Positions 1 to 5,739 of a stretch of DNA of 17,252 nucleotides are shown here, piece after piece. The number at the start of each line of letters is the position of its first letter. The stretch's first letter is position 1. The DNA lies in the NCBI GenBank assembly GCA_018302915.1, contig JAGVZB010000006.1, positions 1-17,252 on the forward strand, given 5' to 3'. The notes beneath the pieces were generated by a model. The model did no database searches. It was not told the DNA's origin and worked only from the letters and a program-made list of their open reading frames with translations. The stretch comes from Candidatus Woesearchaeota archaeon. GTDB taxonomy: Archaea; Nanobdellota; Nanobdellia; SCGC-AAA011-G17; GW2011-AR20. Position numbers and translations under genes: made by a program.

Positions 1-167
1 CCATATTTTGTCTTTGTCAGAAAATTATTTTTTTCTAATTCAATTAGAAAACGATGGATGTTATTGTACTCATTTTCAGATTTATTCAGTTTTCTAACTA
101 CTTCAATGGGTTTAATTGGAACCTTATTTTTATAAACCACTTCAAACACATCATATTGGGTGACCAT
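1..167 (-). CDS. N-terminus of a winged-helix protein (runs off window)
   Basis: This reading frame has no stop codon. It starts at an ATG (complement of 165-167) and is open for 55 codons to the left edge, so the gene is partial. The peptide begins MVTQYDVFEVVYKNKVPI and continues with helix-turn-helix-like spacing (PIEVVRKLN, then HRFLIELEKNNFLT). That pattern of helices followed by a short hydrophobic strand resembles the N-terminal winged helix of small archaeal regulators, including the N-terminus of the MNT protein encoded at 902-1468. An in-frame TGA lies six codons upstream of the ATG. A T/A-rich TATA-like element (complement of 189-196) is centred about 25 nt upstream, the spacing used by most genes here. 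The function cannot be told from 55 residues; it could be a regulator or the start of another toxin-antitoxin component. Confidence 0.55.
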   Translation of the reverse strand, partial: MVTQYDVFEVVYKNKVPIKPIEVVRKLNKSENEYNNIHRFLIELEKNNFLTKTKY

Positions 168-402
168 GAGATTATTAGAGATTCATTCTTTAAAAATGTT
201 TCTATTTTGTATTATATTAGGGATTTTTACCATAAAATAGTGCAAAATAAGTGATTATTTAAATTCAAATGTAAGAAGTGGTGAGAATATAGACTATAAA
301 AATAATTATCTCACATTCAGTATCTTGCTCTCAACCTCTCCATAAATTAAAGTAATACCTATTTTTCGCATATAATGAAAACATCTCTACATCTTACTTT
401 TT
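168..402. other. A+T-rich intergenic region with repeat copy
   Basis: No credible gene is seen between the partial winged-helix gene and the HEPN gene. The stretch holds the promoter of the partial gene, the left copy of the 38-bp SDO1-end repeat (306-343) and a short inverted repeat, GTGAGA (281-286) with TCTCAC (309-314), that spans the left edge of that copy. An open frame on the plus strand at 54-254 runs opposite the partial gene and resembles no protein I recognise. Confidence 0.6.
306..343. repeat. 38-bp direct repeat, left copy (SDO1 3' end)
   Basis: Bases 306-343 are identical to 1683-1720 over 38 positions, with mismatches immediately outside both ends. Read on the minus strand, the right copy is the last 11 codons plus the TAA stop of SDO1 (GEVESKILNVR-stop). 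The left copy is therefore a detached duplicate of that gene end lying 1377 bp away. The MNT-HEPN pair lies between the copies. The layout matches the attL/attR footprint of an element that inserts in the 3' end of a gene and restores it, although no integrase gene lies between the repeats. Confidence 0.95.
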
Positions 403-924
403 TCATTCTAATATCTCTCTTGTTTTATTCAGAAATTGAATTGTTTTTTTCCTGAGATCAATTGCTTCATCCCTGTTGAATTCCTCGCTGATTCCATAAG
501 AGGCTGTTTCCCTTTTTTCTTTTGCATAAACAAAATAGCTTACTTCTTCTTTTTCAAGTGAGGATATGGAAACCAACCTTATATCCTCTTCATTTAGTCT
601 ACCATAATAGAATTTTATTAATGCACAAAGAGTTGCTAAATGATTTTTTGAGGAATATCCTTTTTTTGAAATTAATGCCAGAGCACAATGATAAATTGTA
701 TAATAACATCCTACAATTATCCAGTCATAAAAAGATTTATTTTCTTCCAGGAAATTTATAAACTTAAAATTGTATTCTGCTTTTTTCAGATGAGATTTTG
801 ATAAGTGAGTAGTTTCTTTTTCTGTTTTTATCATCTCTTTATTTGTATAAAAATTAAAGCTATTCTCTAATTTTTCTGGATTCTCCAACCAGATTTCCCA
901 ATTAAATTTTTTTTGTTTTATCAT
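403..924 (-). CDS. HEPN domain protein, probable toxin of MNT-HEPN pair
   Basis: This 173-residue, mostly helical protein resembles HEPN-family proteins. The central segment (about 65-110: FYDWIIVGCYYTIYHCALAL, then KGYSSKNHLATL) has the usual helix-turn-helix packing of that fold, with a lysine/arginine-rich tail. HEPN proteins paired with minimal nucleotidyltransferases are usually toxins that cleave RNA; the partner silences them by AMP transfer. The usual arginine-x4-6-histidine active-site signature is not clear here: the corresponding stretch at 138-144 reads RETASYG, without the histidine. RNase activity is therefore uncertain. The ATG at 924 overlaps the end of the upstream MNT gene by 23 nt, which implies translational coupling. 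Family assignment is by pattern; the toxin role is inferred from the pairing. Confidence 0.72.
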   Translation of the reverse strand: MIKQKKFNWEIWLENPEKLENSFNFYTNKEMIKTEKETTHLSKSHLKKAEYNFKFINFLEENKSFYDWIIVGCYYTIYHCALALISKKGYSSKNHLATLCALIKFYYGRLNEEDIRLVSISSLEKEEVSYFVYAKEKRETASYGISEEFNRDEAIDLRKKTIQFLNKTREILE

Positions 925-1468
925 AAAAATATTCTTCTCCCACTATAGGATATCCTGTCTTGATTATATGATTCAATGCCTCGTTATCCTTTTCCAGTTC
1001 TTTAACATCCATAAAAGTTACATTCAACTTGACACCATACTTGCTAGATATGTCTTTAATCCATTTTTTTTCAAGAGCATCAAAAAATATTAAATCAATA
1101 TCGCTTTCTTTATTGTAATCTCCTTTGGCATAAGAACCAAATAATATGGCTATTCTTGGTTTTGAATTAGATATCGCCTCTGAAATGCTTTTTTTGGCAT
1201 CAAAAGGAAGATTCTCAAATTTAGTCTTGTTTATTAAATTAAGTAATGCAATTAAAAGATTATTTCTATAATTTAAAGAGTAAAAAGTATTTGATTTGTT
1301 TTCATTCCTGATAAGAATTTTATTAGTTGTGAGTAAATTAAGATTTTTCAGTAAGTTATTCTTGCTTTTTATCCTTGTTTTTTCATATATCTCGTTAAAA
1401 TAGGTTTTTCCTTCTGCCAATACTTCAATTATTTTCATAACATTTTTACTTATTATTGAATAGTCCAT
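902..1468 (-). CDS. Winged-helix plus minimal nucleotidyltransferase (antitoxin-like)
   Basis: A 188-residue two-domain protein. Residues about 5-68 form a winged-helix DNA-binding region (FNEIYEKTRIKSKNNLLKNL, then a wing ending in FYSLNY). Residues about 100-170 carry the DNA polymerase beta-like nucleotidyltransferase signature: GSYAKGDYNKESDIDLIFF from 111, with the metal-binding aspartates D123 and D125. This is the MNT antitoxin type, which in studied systems adds AMP to the HEPN toxin. The fused winged helix suggests it also represses its own promoter, and the operator-like repeats at its start support that. It is first in a two-gene unit, and its stop lies inside the HEPN gene. The pair sits between the two copies of the SDO1-end repeat, suggesting it arrived as one mobile unit. 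Confidence 0.8.
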   Translation of the reverse strand: MDYSIISKNVMKIIEVLAEGKTYFNEIYEKTRIKSKNNLLKNLNLLTTNKILIRNENKSNTFYSLNYRNNLLIALLNLINKTKFENLPFDAKKSISEAISNSKPRIAILFGSYAKGDYNKESDIDLIFFDALEKKWIKDISSKYGVKLNVTFMDVKELEKDNEALNHIIKTGYPIVGEEYFYDKTKKI

Positions 1469-1507
1469 TTTTAATACTAATCAGTATCTTTTTAATACTA
1501 TTTAAAT
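1468..1507 (-). promoter_or_regulatory. Promoter and operator-like repeats of the MNT-HEPN unit
   Basis: The 12-mer TTTTTAATACTA occurs twice, at 1468-1479 and 1489-1500, spaced 21 bp apart, about two helical turns. Between and across them lies the near-palindrome TACTAATCAGTA (1476-1487). A TATA-like TTTAAATA (complement of 1500-1507) lies just upstream, so one repeat sits over the expected transcription start and start codon. This layout suits autorepression by the winged-helix MNT protein. The repeats are seen directly; the operator role is inferred. Confidence 0.5.
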
Positions 1508-1514
1508 GTTATTA

Positions 1515-1680
1515 TTAATCGAACAACCTGATAATATCATTTATATGTCCTGAAATGTCAGTTCTAATAACAAATGTTCCACTAAGATATTCACTAAAAA
1601 CCCAAATCTTTTCTTGTGTATATTTCCTTCATGATTTTTCTTTCAAATTGCAATAATCTTTTGTATATTTTTAGTTTCAT
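1515..1680 (-). pseudogene. Possible decayed small ORF downstream of SDO1
   Basis: Two short overlapping minus-strand frames fill the gap after SDO1. One starts at ATG 1680, two bases after the SDO1 stop, and ends at 1594 (MKLKIYKRLLQFERKIMKEI and so on). The other is open from 1628 to a stop at 1515 (including IWVFSEYLSGTFVIRTDISG). A single one-base change in the A-rich stretch around 1610-1620 would join them into one peptide of about 55-60 residues. I do not recognise the peptide. It could be a decayed cargo gene of the repeat-bounded element, or chance. Confidence 0.2.
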
Positions 1681-1682
1681 TC

Positions 1683-1720
1683 TTATCTCACATTCAGTAT
1701 CTTGCTCTCAACCTCTCCAT
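1683..1720. repeat. 38-bp direct repeat, right copy (functional SDO1 3' end)
   Basis: This copy begins exactly with the SDO1 stop codon (complement of 1683-1685) and covers the last 11 codons plus two bases. It is the copy that completes the SDO1 reading frame. The identical left copy is at 306-343. Confidence 0.95.
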
Positions 1721-2378
1721 GAGATAATCCATTTAATTTATCAAAGAACTCTTCCTGCAAACCGGCAGGTATTTCCACGACAGCGACTAAACTCCCGTCA
1801 TTCTGCCATTCATCTTTCAACAGATTGCCATATTGCTTTAGTATTGTATAGCATTTACCGGCATAGGCAGAAGGAATCTTTACTGCTATCTCCCTTATTT
1901 CATATTTCAAGGGTAATAAAACTCTTAGCTTGGGCAATATGCTCTTCAACTGCTCTTCAACGGGCTTGAACTCATCAATATTTATCTTAGCCTCTTCCAA
2001 GGCGCTTTCAATCCTTCGTGGAGGATGAGGAAATCCTGTATTGGGATCAACAGCATTCCTGTGTATGTTATTTATGATTTGTTTCCTCTTTTCATCCCTT
2101 AATTTATTCTTGTATTCAGAAGTTAACTGAACCTCTCCTTCCATTATTATCTTCCTTGCAATTTCTCTCTTATTTTCTGTCTTGAAGAATTTTAATAAGT
2201 CAGAAGCATGCTCTCCTTTCTTTAAATCCTTAAATATATCATTGGTAGCAAGAATATCATCCAGATCAATATCCTTTCCTTTTCTCAATTCAAGTGCTTT
2301 CTCGCAGTCTACAAGAATTTCAAATACATTAGCTCCTATCTTGAGTTTTGCCACTACCGCATCATCTATGCTTACCAT
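1683..2378 (-). CDS. Ribosome maturation protein SDO1 (SBDS family)
   Basis: This 231-residue protein is the archaeal SBDS/SDO1 ortholog. In eukaryotes the family acts with the GTPase EFL1 to remove the anti-association factor eIF6 from the large ribosomal subunit; the archaeal protein is thought to work in the same step. The N-terminal SBDS domain covers about residues 1-85 (ANVFEILVDCEKAL, then a DIDLDDILATNDIFKDLKKG segment). The helical middle domain contains the diagnostic NAVDPNTGFPHPPRRIESAL (108-127), followed by the C-terminal ferredoxin-like domain. Length is typical. A TTTATAAA box (2400-2407) is centred 25.5 nt from the ATG, so the gene has its own promoter in the 34-nt gap after the upstream nucleotidyltransferase gene. 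Its last 11 codons and stop lie in the 38-bp repeat duplicated at 306-343. Confidence 0.95.
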   Translation of the reverse strand: MVSIDDAVVAKLKIGANVFEILVDCEKALELRKGKDIDLDDILATNDIFKDLKKGEHASDLLKFFKTENKREIARKIIMEGEVQLTSEYKNKLRDEKRKQIINNIHRNAVDPNTGFPHPPRRIESALEEAKINIDEFKPVEEQLKSILPKLRVLLPLKYEIREIAVKIPSAYAGKCYTILKQYGNLLKDEWQNDGSLVAVVEIPAGLQEEFFDKLNGLSHGEVESKILNVR

Positions 2379-2399
2379 ATCATCTCAACTAAATCAAAT

Positions 2400-2407
2400 T
2401 TTATAAA
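2400..2407 (-). promoter_or_regulatory. TATA box of SDO1
   Basis: TTTATAAA is centred 25.5 nt upstream of the SDO1 ATG. It begins only five bases past the stop codon of the upstream gene on the same strand. It predicts a leaderless transcript starting at or next to the start codon. Confidence 0.6.
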
Positions 2408-2412
2408 CATTG

Positions 2413-3084
2413 TCATTTGACAAAACCGCCTTTCTTCTTCAGTCTCTTTACCATTTCTTTCTCGCTCATTTTCAAGAGAGATTTTAAAACTTCATCAGGA
2501 ATATCCGCCTTGAAATCTTCCTTCAGCTCAAGCAGGAATTCATACAAGAATACAACAAACAAGGGCTTGTCCAGTTCAGTCTGATTAATAGCTTCTTTTG
2601 TTATTATACTCCAATTTACATTAAATCTTTTTATCAATTCCAAAGCATCAGCTCTGTCTCCAGCTCTTTCAGTTGCAGATTTCAGCAAAATTATATCCTC
2701 TGGGGATACAACATTCGCAATTAAATTATTGTATTCATAAACCATTTTTATTCTGCCAACCATGGATTCGCTTAGTTTAAAGGTAATTATCTCTTTATAG
2801 AAAATATCTACTCTTTCTGATCCTCTCTCCATCAATGCAGGCTTATTTTCCTTGCCAAAATACAATGCTTCAGGATCCTTAACCTTAAATTCAATTTCCT
2901 TCAATATTTTTAAAAAATTATCAAAACACTCCTTGTCATCAAAAACCACATCAATATCTTTTGTTACAGCTTTCGCACCATAATACAGCATTGCAGAACC
3001 GCCAATCACAAAACATTCTGTTCTTTTCTTTAATCTTTTGCCTATATCCTCGAATAATCTTTGCTGATTTTCTAAGTTTACCAT
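2413..3084 (-). CDS. AbiEii-like nucleotidyltransferase
   Basis: This 223-residue protein has the nucleotidyltransferase-fold signature near its N-terminus: VIGGSAMLYYGAKAVTKDID (26-45). GGSA lies at 28-31 and the metal-binding aspartates are D43 and D45. A later segment, ERAGDRADALELIKRF, fits the helical part of AbiEii-like and related stand-alone nucleotidyltransferases. Such proteins are the toxin half of type IV AbiE systems, where they modify nucleotides or tRNA ends. The gene overlaps the upstream winged-helix gene by 7 nt, so the two are almost certainly translated from one mRNA. No promoter is seen for it alone. It differs in family from the MNT at 902-1468. It could instead be a housekeeping-type nucleotidyltransferase of unknown substrate, but the pairing favours a toxin-antitoxin role. 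Confidence 0.7.
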   Translation of the reverse strand: MVNLENQQRLFEDIGKRLKKRTECFVIGGSAMLYYGAKAVTKDIDVVFDDKECFDNFLKILKEIEFKVKDPEALYFGKENKPALMERGSERVDIFYKEIITFKLSESMVGRIKMVYEYNNLIANVVSPEDIILLKSATERAGDRADALELIKRFNVNWSIITKEAINQTELDKPLFVVFLYEFLLELKEDFKADIPDEVLKSLLKMSEKEMVKRLKKKGGFVK

Positions 3085-3707
3085 TCTTTATACATCATCA
3101 AATCAGCTTTATTAATAGGCAGATAAATATTCCATCTTTTTTCTATTTCTTTTAGATCCTTACTTTTTACGCTTAGTAGAAGATGTTTTCTTTTTACCTT
3201 TCCTTTCAACAATTTATTCCTAACTCTTTTGTCCATTCTTCTTACTTTTATTATTGTTCTTGCAGCATCATACAATGCTCCCACAAATCTTTCTAATTTT
3301 TCCTCTTCTGCTAATTTAGATAACAGCCTCCAATTTTCTATGTGATTAAATAATTCTAAACTTACAATAATTATTCTGATATTCTTTGTTTTTACAGCTC
3401 TTATTAATGCTTCCTCTACTGTTAGTCTTTTACCTATAACCCTGTGCTCATACGGAACAATTAATTTTATTCTTGAATATTTGTCAAGTATTTCATAAAA
3501 ACCAGGATTTCCAATTCTTATATTTTTTTTAGGAGTTATCTTATAAAGCCTCTTTCTTCTTCCCATCCAATTCTCTAAATACCCTTCTTTCCTTAATTTA
3601 TGGGCTATATTTATTGCTGTTGATCTTTTTACGTTAAGTTCTTTTGATATAGTTTCAACTGTCTGTACCCCCTCCAATTTCTTAACTAATTCTATAGATT
3701 TATTCAT
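3078..3707 (-). CDS. Winged-helix protein, AbiEi-like antitoxin candidate
   Basis: This 209-residue basic protein has a clear N-terminal winged helix (about residues 10-57): VETISKELNVKRSTAINIAH is the helix-turn-helix and KLRKEGYLENWMGRRKRLYK the recognition tail and wing. The rest is a mixed alpha/beta domain rich in lysine and arginine, with the strand IRIIIVSLELF in the middle, which I do not recognise in detail. Upstream position and a 7-nt overlap with a nucleotidyltransferase gene match the AbiEi (regulator/antitoxin) and AbiEii (toxin) order. A TTATATAAA-type TATA box (complement of 3729-3737) is centred about 26 nt upstream of the ATG, so the pair has its own promoter behind the proteasome gene. 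The regulator role is inferred from domain and context. Confidence 0.6.
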   Translation of the reverse strand: MNKSIELVKKLEGVQTVETISKELNVKRSTAINIAHKLRKEGYLENWMGRRKRLYKITPKKNIRIGNPGFYEILDKYSRIKLIVPYEHRVIGKRLTVEEALIRAVKTKNIRIIIVSLELFNHIENWRLLSKLAEEEKLERFVGALYDAARTIIKVRRMDKRVRNKLLKGKVKRKHLLLSVKSKDLKEIEKRWNIYLPINKADLMMYKEW

Positions 3708-3728
3708 ATAAATGATGTATAAGAACTA

Positions 3729-3737
3729 TTATATAAA
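3729..3737 (-). promoter_or_regulatory. TATA box of the AbiE-like pair
   Basis: TTTATATAA on the minus strand is centred about 26 nt upstream of the ATG at 3707, as for other genes here. It separates this pair transcriptionally from the psmA gene upstream. Confidence 0.5.
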
Positions 3738-3790
3738 CTTTTCTATCTTATTATAAAAATATTATCAATGAATGTCTACAACCTGACAGT

Positions 3791-4501
3791 TTACTTTATC
3801 TTTCCAAGGTCATTAGCGCTTAATTTCGTGAATTTTTTCTCGTCTTTCTTTATGACGGCTGCATCTATCCTTTTCATGTCAAAATTCTTTCCCTGGACTT
3901 TCCTTAGAATCTTCAATGCCAATCTTAATCCATCATTCAGGTTAAAGCCTTCCCTGTACTCCTTGTTAAGCATTTCTTTAATCTCGTCATCCTTGTCTCC
4001 GATGGCAGTTGCCTTGTACTGGAAGAATATCCCTGTAGGGTCAGTTACAAACAAGTCATTGTCGTCATTAACCCCTGCTATCAGCAAAGAAACGCCAAAA
4101 GGCCTTGCTCCGCCAACCTGAGTGTAATACTGCTTTATATCGCATATGTTTTTTACAAGGCTTAAAGTGTCAATTGGGCTGTCATAAGTGACCCTGTGCT
4201 TTTGTGCCATAACTCTCCCTATATCAATTAAGACCCTTCCATCGCTTACAATTCCTGAAGCAGTTGCTCCTATATGATCATCTATTGGGCTTATTTTTTC
4301 TATTGAATTTGATATTATTAATGGCTCACTAATTCTCTTATCAGCGATAAGCAAAACTCCATCCTTGCATACAATTCCCATTGCAGTGGTCCCCTGCTTG
4401 ACAGTTTTCTTTGCATACTCCACCTGCAATAGCCTTCCGTCAGGACTAAACATAATAGAAGTTCTATCATAACCCATCATCTGATGTTGCATTTGTTCCA
4501 T
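3791..4501 (-). CDS. psmA: Proteasome subunit alpha
   Basis: This 236-residue protein is the archaeal 20S proteasome alpha subunit. It forms the outer heptameric rings that gate entry to the proteolytic chamber and dock the PAN or Cdc48 unfoldase. The N-terminus has the hallmark YDRTSIMFSPDGRLLQVEYA (11-30), including the gate-forming YDR motif. It is followed by GTTAMGI, DKR and, around 130, the QVGGARPFGVSLLIAG segment typical of alpha subunits. The C-terminus is short and charged. Unlike most genes here it has a strong Shine-Dalgarno sequence (GGAGGT, complement of 4508-4513) inside the last codons and stop of the upstream Pop5 gene, 6 nt before the ATG, as expected for an internal gene of an operon. 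The neighbourhood with Pop5 and SDO1 is conserved in many archaea. Confidence 0.96.
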   Translation of the reverse strand: MEQMQHQMMGYDRTSIMFSPDGRLLQVEYAKKTVKQGTTAMGIVCKDGVLLIADKRISEPLIISNSIEKISPIDDHIGATASGIVSDGRVLIDIGRVMAQKHRVTYDSPIDTLSLVKNICDIKQYYTQVGGARPFGVSLLIAGVNDDNDLFVTDPTGIFFQYKATAIGDKDDEIKEMLNKEYREGFNLNDGLRLALKILRKVQGKNFDMKRIDAAVIKKDEKKFTKLSANDLGKIK

Positions 4502-4504
4502 TTT

Positions 4505-4825
4505 TTAACCTCCGATAAATTTGATTCTTGCTTTTTTCAAAGTGCCTGAAACTCCTTTAGTCTCAACAATAAATTTCTTTATGAACATCAAGGCAACCTT
4601 TACTTTGTCAACATGTTTATGCCCCACTTTTATGATGCCTCTGTTCTTTTTAAAATCATCTAATATTAAAACATTTGCTTTTGCATATTCAAACTCCCCC
4701 AAGAATTGCAGCATTGCTCTCTTCATCTCCTGCCTTATCTCATTTAAGGTGCATTTGCCGTTTTCTTTCACCTCATAAACAAGATACCTGTTCCTTTCCT
4801 TTAAGGTTGGCAAGATAGTCTTCAT
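4505..4825 (-). CDS. rnp2: RNase P protein component 2 (Pop5)
   Basis: This 106-residue protein resembles archaeal Pop5, a protein subunit of RNase P that helps the catalytic RNA cleave precursor tRNA 5' leaders. The start MKTILPTLKERNRYLVYEV and the segment NEIRQEMKRAMLQFLGEFEY are characteristic. The C-terminal part (GIIKVGHKHVDKVKVAL, VSGTLKKARIKFIGG) fits the RRM-like fold. An open frame extends to 5008, but the added residues lie over the divergent GTPase gene and look like non-coding sequence. A TATA-like TTATAAAC (complement of 4848-4855) centred about 26 nt upstream supports the ATG at 4825 and a leaderless mRNA. Its last codons (GGA GGT TAA) double as the Shine-Dalgarno site of psmA, which starts 3 nt after the stop. 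Confidence 0.85.
   Translation of the reverse strand: MKTILPTLKERNRYLVYEVKENGKCTLNEIRQEMKRAMLQFLGEFEYAKANVLILDDFKKNRGIIKVGHKHVDKVKVALMFIKKFIVETKGVSGTLKKARIKFIGG
4508..4513 (-). promoter_or_regulatory. Shine-Dalgarno of psmA inside Pop5 stop region
   Basis: GGAGGT on the minus strand encodes the final two glycines of Pop5 and lies 6 nt before the psmA ATG. It fixes the psmA start and couples the two genes. Confidence 0.8.
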
Positions 4826-4847
4826 CAATAATAAAAAGAATTTTTTG

Positions 4848-4870
4848 TTTATAAGAGTTATGTTTAAATA
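4848..4870. promoter_or_regulatory. Divergent TATA boxes for Pop5 and the GTPase gene
   Basis: The 66-nt gap holds two separate TATA-like elements. TTATAAAC on the minus strand (complement of 4848-4855) is about 26 nt from the Pop5 ATG. TTTAAATA (4863-4870) on the plus strand is centred 25.5 nt from the GTPase ATG. Both transcripts should be leaderless. Confidence 0.6.
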
Positions 4871-4891
4871 TAATCCTGAATAATTAATTAC

Positions 4892-5737
4892 ATGCCAATA
4901 AATGCAACTTATGAGTATGAAAATGCAGAAAAGAAGTTTCATGAGGCCCATACTATTTCTGAAAAATTCAAGGCGCTTCAGGAAATGCTTGCCAAAGCGC
5001 CAGGCCATAAAGGAGCTGAAAAGCTGAGGAAAAGCATCAAGGAAAGGATAAAGAAATACAAGGAATTATTGTCAAAGGAAAAGAAAACAAAGAAAGGCTC
5101 TTCATTTCTCTCGATAAAAAAGGAAGGGGCAGCAAGAATATCAATAATAGGTCTGACTAATTCAGGAAAATCAACTTTACTGTCCAAGTTAACTAATGCA
5201 AAGCCGGTAATCTCTGAAATAGAGTTTACAACTAAACTTCATGAGATAGGAATACTTGATTACATGGGGATAAAACTGCAGATATTAGAGATACCTGCAA
5301 TAACAAAAAATTACAATGAAGCAAAGCATGGTTTGTTCTTCCTAAGCCTGATAAGGGAGTCAGACCTGCTGATAATAACATTAAAGGAAAAATCAGACCT
5401 GACCTTGATAAAGAACGAGCTTAGGGATAATGACATTGATAAAAAATTCATATTGTATCATGATGGAGATATCAATGAGTTAAAGGATGATATATGGAAA
5501 AATCTTGACTTAATAAAAGTTTATACAAAACAGCCGGGGAAAAAGCGGGATTATCCTCCAGTGGCATTAAAAAAAGGTTCTAAATTAAAAGACATTGCCT
5601 CAGAAGTCCACAAGGATTTTATAAAGAAATTTAAATTCGCAAGAGTATGGGGCTCATCAGTGAAGCATCAGGGAGTAAGGGCTGGGCTTGATCATGTTTT
5701 AAACGATGAAGATACAGTAGAGCTGCACTTGAAATGA
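4892..5737 (+). CDS. DRG/Obg-like GTPase with TGS domain, degraded GTPase motifs
   Basis: This 281-residue protein has the layout of archaeal DRG (developmentally regulated GTP-binding) proteins but is shorter than the usual roughly 360-370 residues. An N-terminal basic coiled-coil-like region (about 1-75) precedes a P-loop, IIGLTNSGKSTLLSKLTNAK (85-104), and a DRG-style EFTT (111-114) for G2. The C-terminus (from about 207) resembles a TGS domain, ending NDEDTVELHLK. The G3 motif, normally D-x-P-G in DRG, reads LEIPAI (132-137), without the aspartate and glycine. The G4 NKxD is not seen; the expected place reads ILYHDGD (187-193). It may bind nucleotide weakly or not hydrolyse it. DRG proteins associate with ribosomes; a similar role here is inferred. 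The start is supported by the 25.5-nt TATA spacing. It ends 2 nt from the convergent acetyltransferase gene. Confidence 0.8.
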   Translation: MPINATYEYENAEKKFHEAHTISEKFKALQEMLAKAPGHKGAEKLRKSIKERIKKYKELLSKEKKTKKGSSFLSIKKEGAARISIIGLTNSGKSTLLSKLTNAKPVISEIEFTTKLHEIGILDYMGIKLQILEIPAITKNYNEAKHGLFFLSLIRESDLLIITLKEKSDLTLIKNELRDNDIDKKFILYHDGDINELKDDIWKNLDLIKVYTKQPGKKRDYPPVALKKGSKLKDIASEVHKDFIKKFKFARVWGSSVKHQGVRAGLDHVLNDEDTVELHLK

Positions 5738-5739
5738 AA

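Noticed and set aside
54..254. Plus-strand frame of 66 codons at the left edge
   Set aside because: It is opposite the winged-helix frame, is rich in phenylalanine and isoleucine as expected from A+T-rich shadow sequence, and has no promoter-like element.
2379..3790. Terminal direct repeats around the AbiE-like pair
   Set aside because: No repeat comparable to the 38-mer was found at its two ends by eye, so insertion of this pair as a mobile unit is not supported by sequence.
4826..5008. Upstream extension of the Pop5 frame
   Set aside because: The extra 61 codons run through the divergent GTPase gene and its promoter, and known Pop5 proteins start at the internal methionine at 4825.
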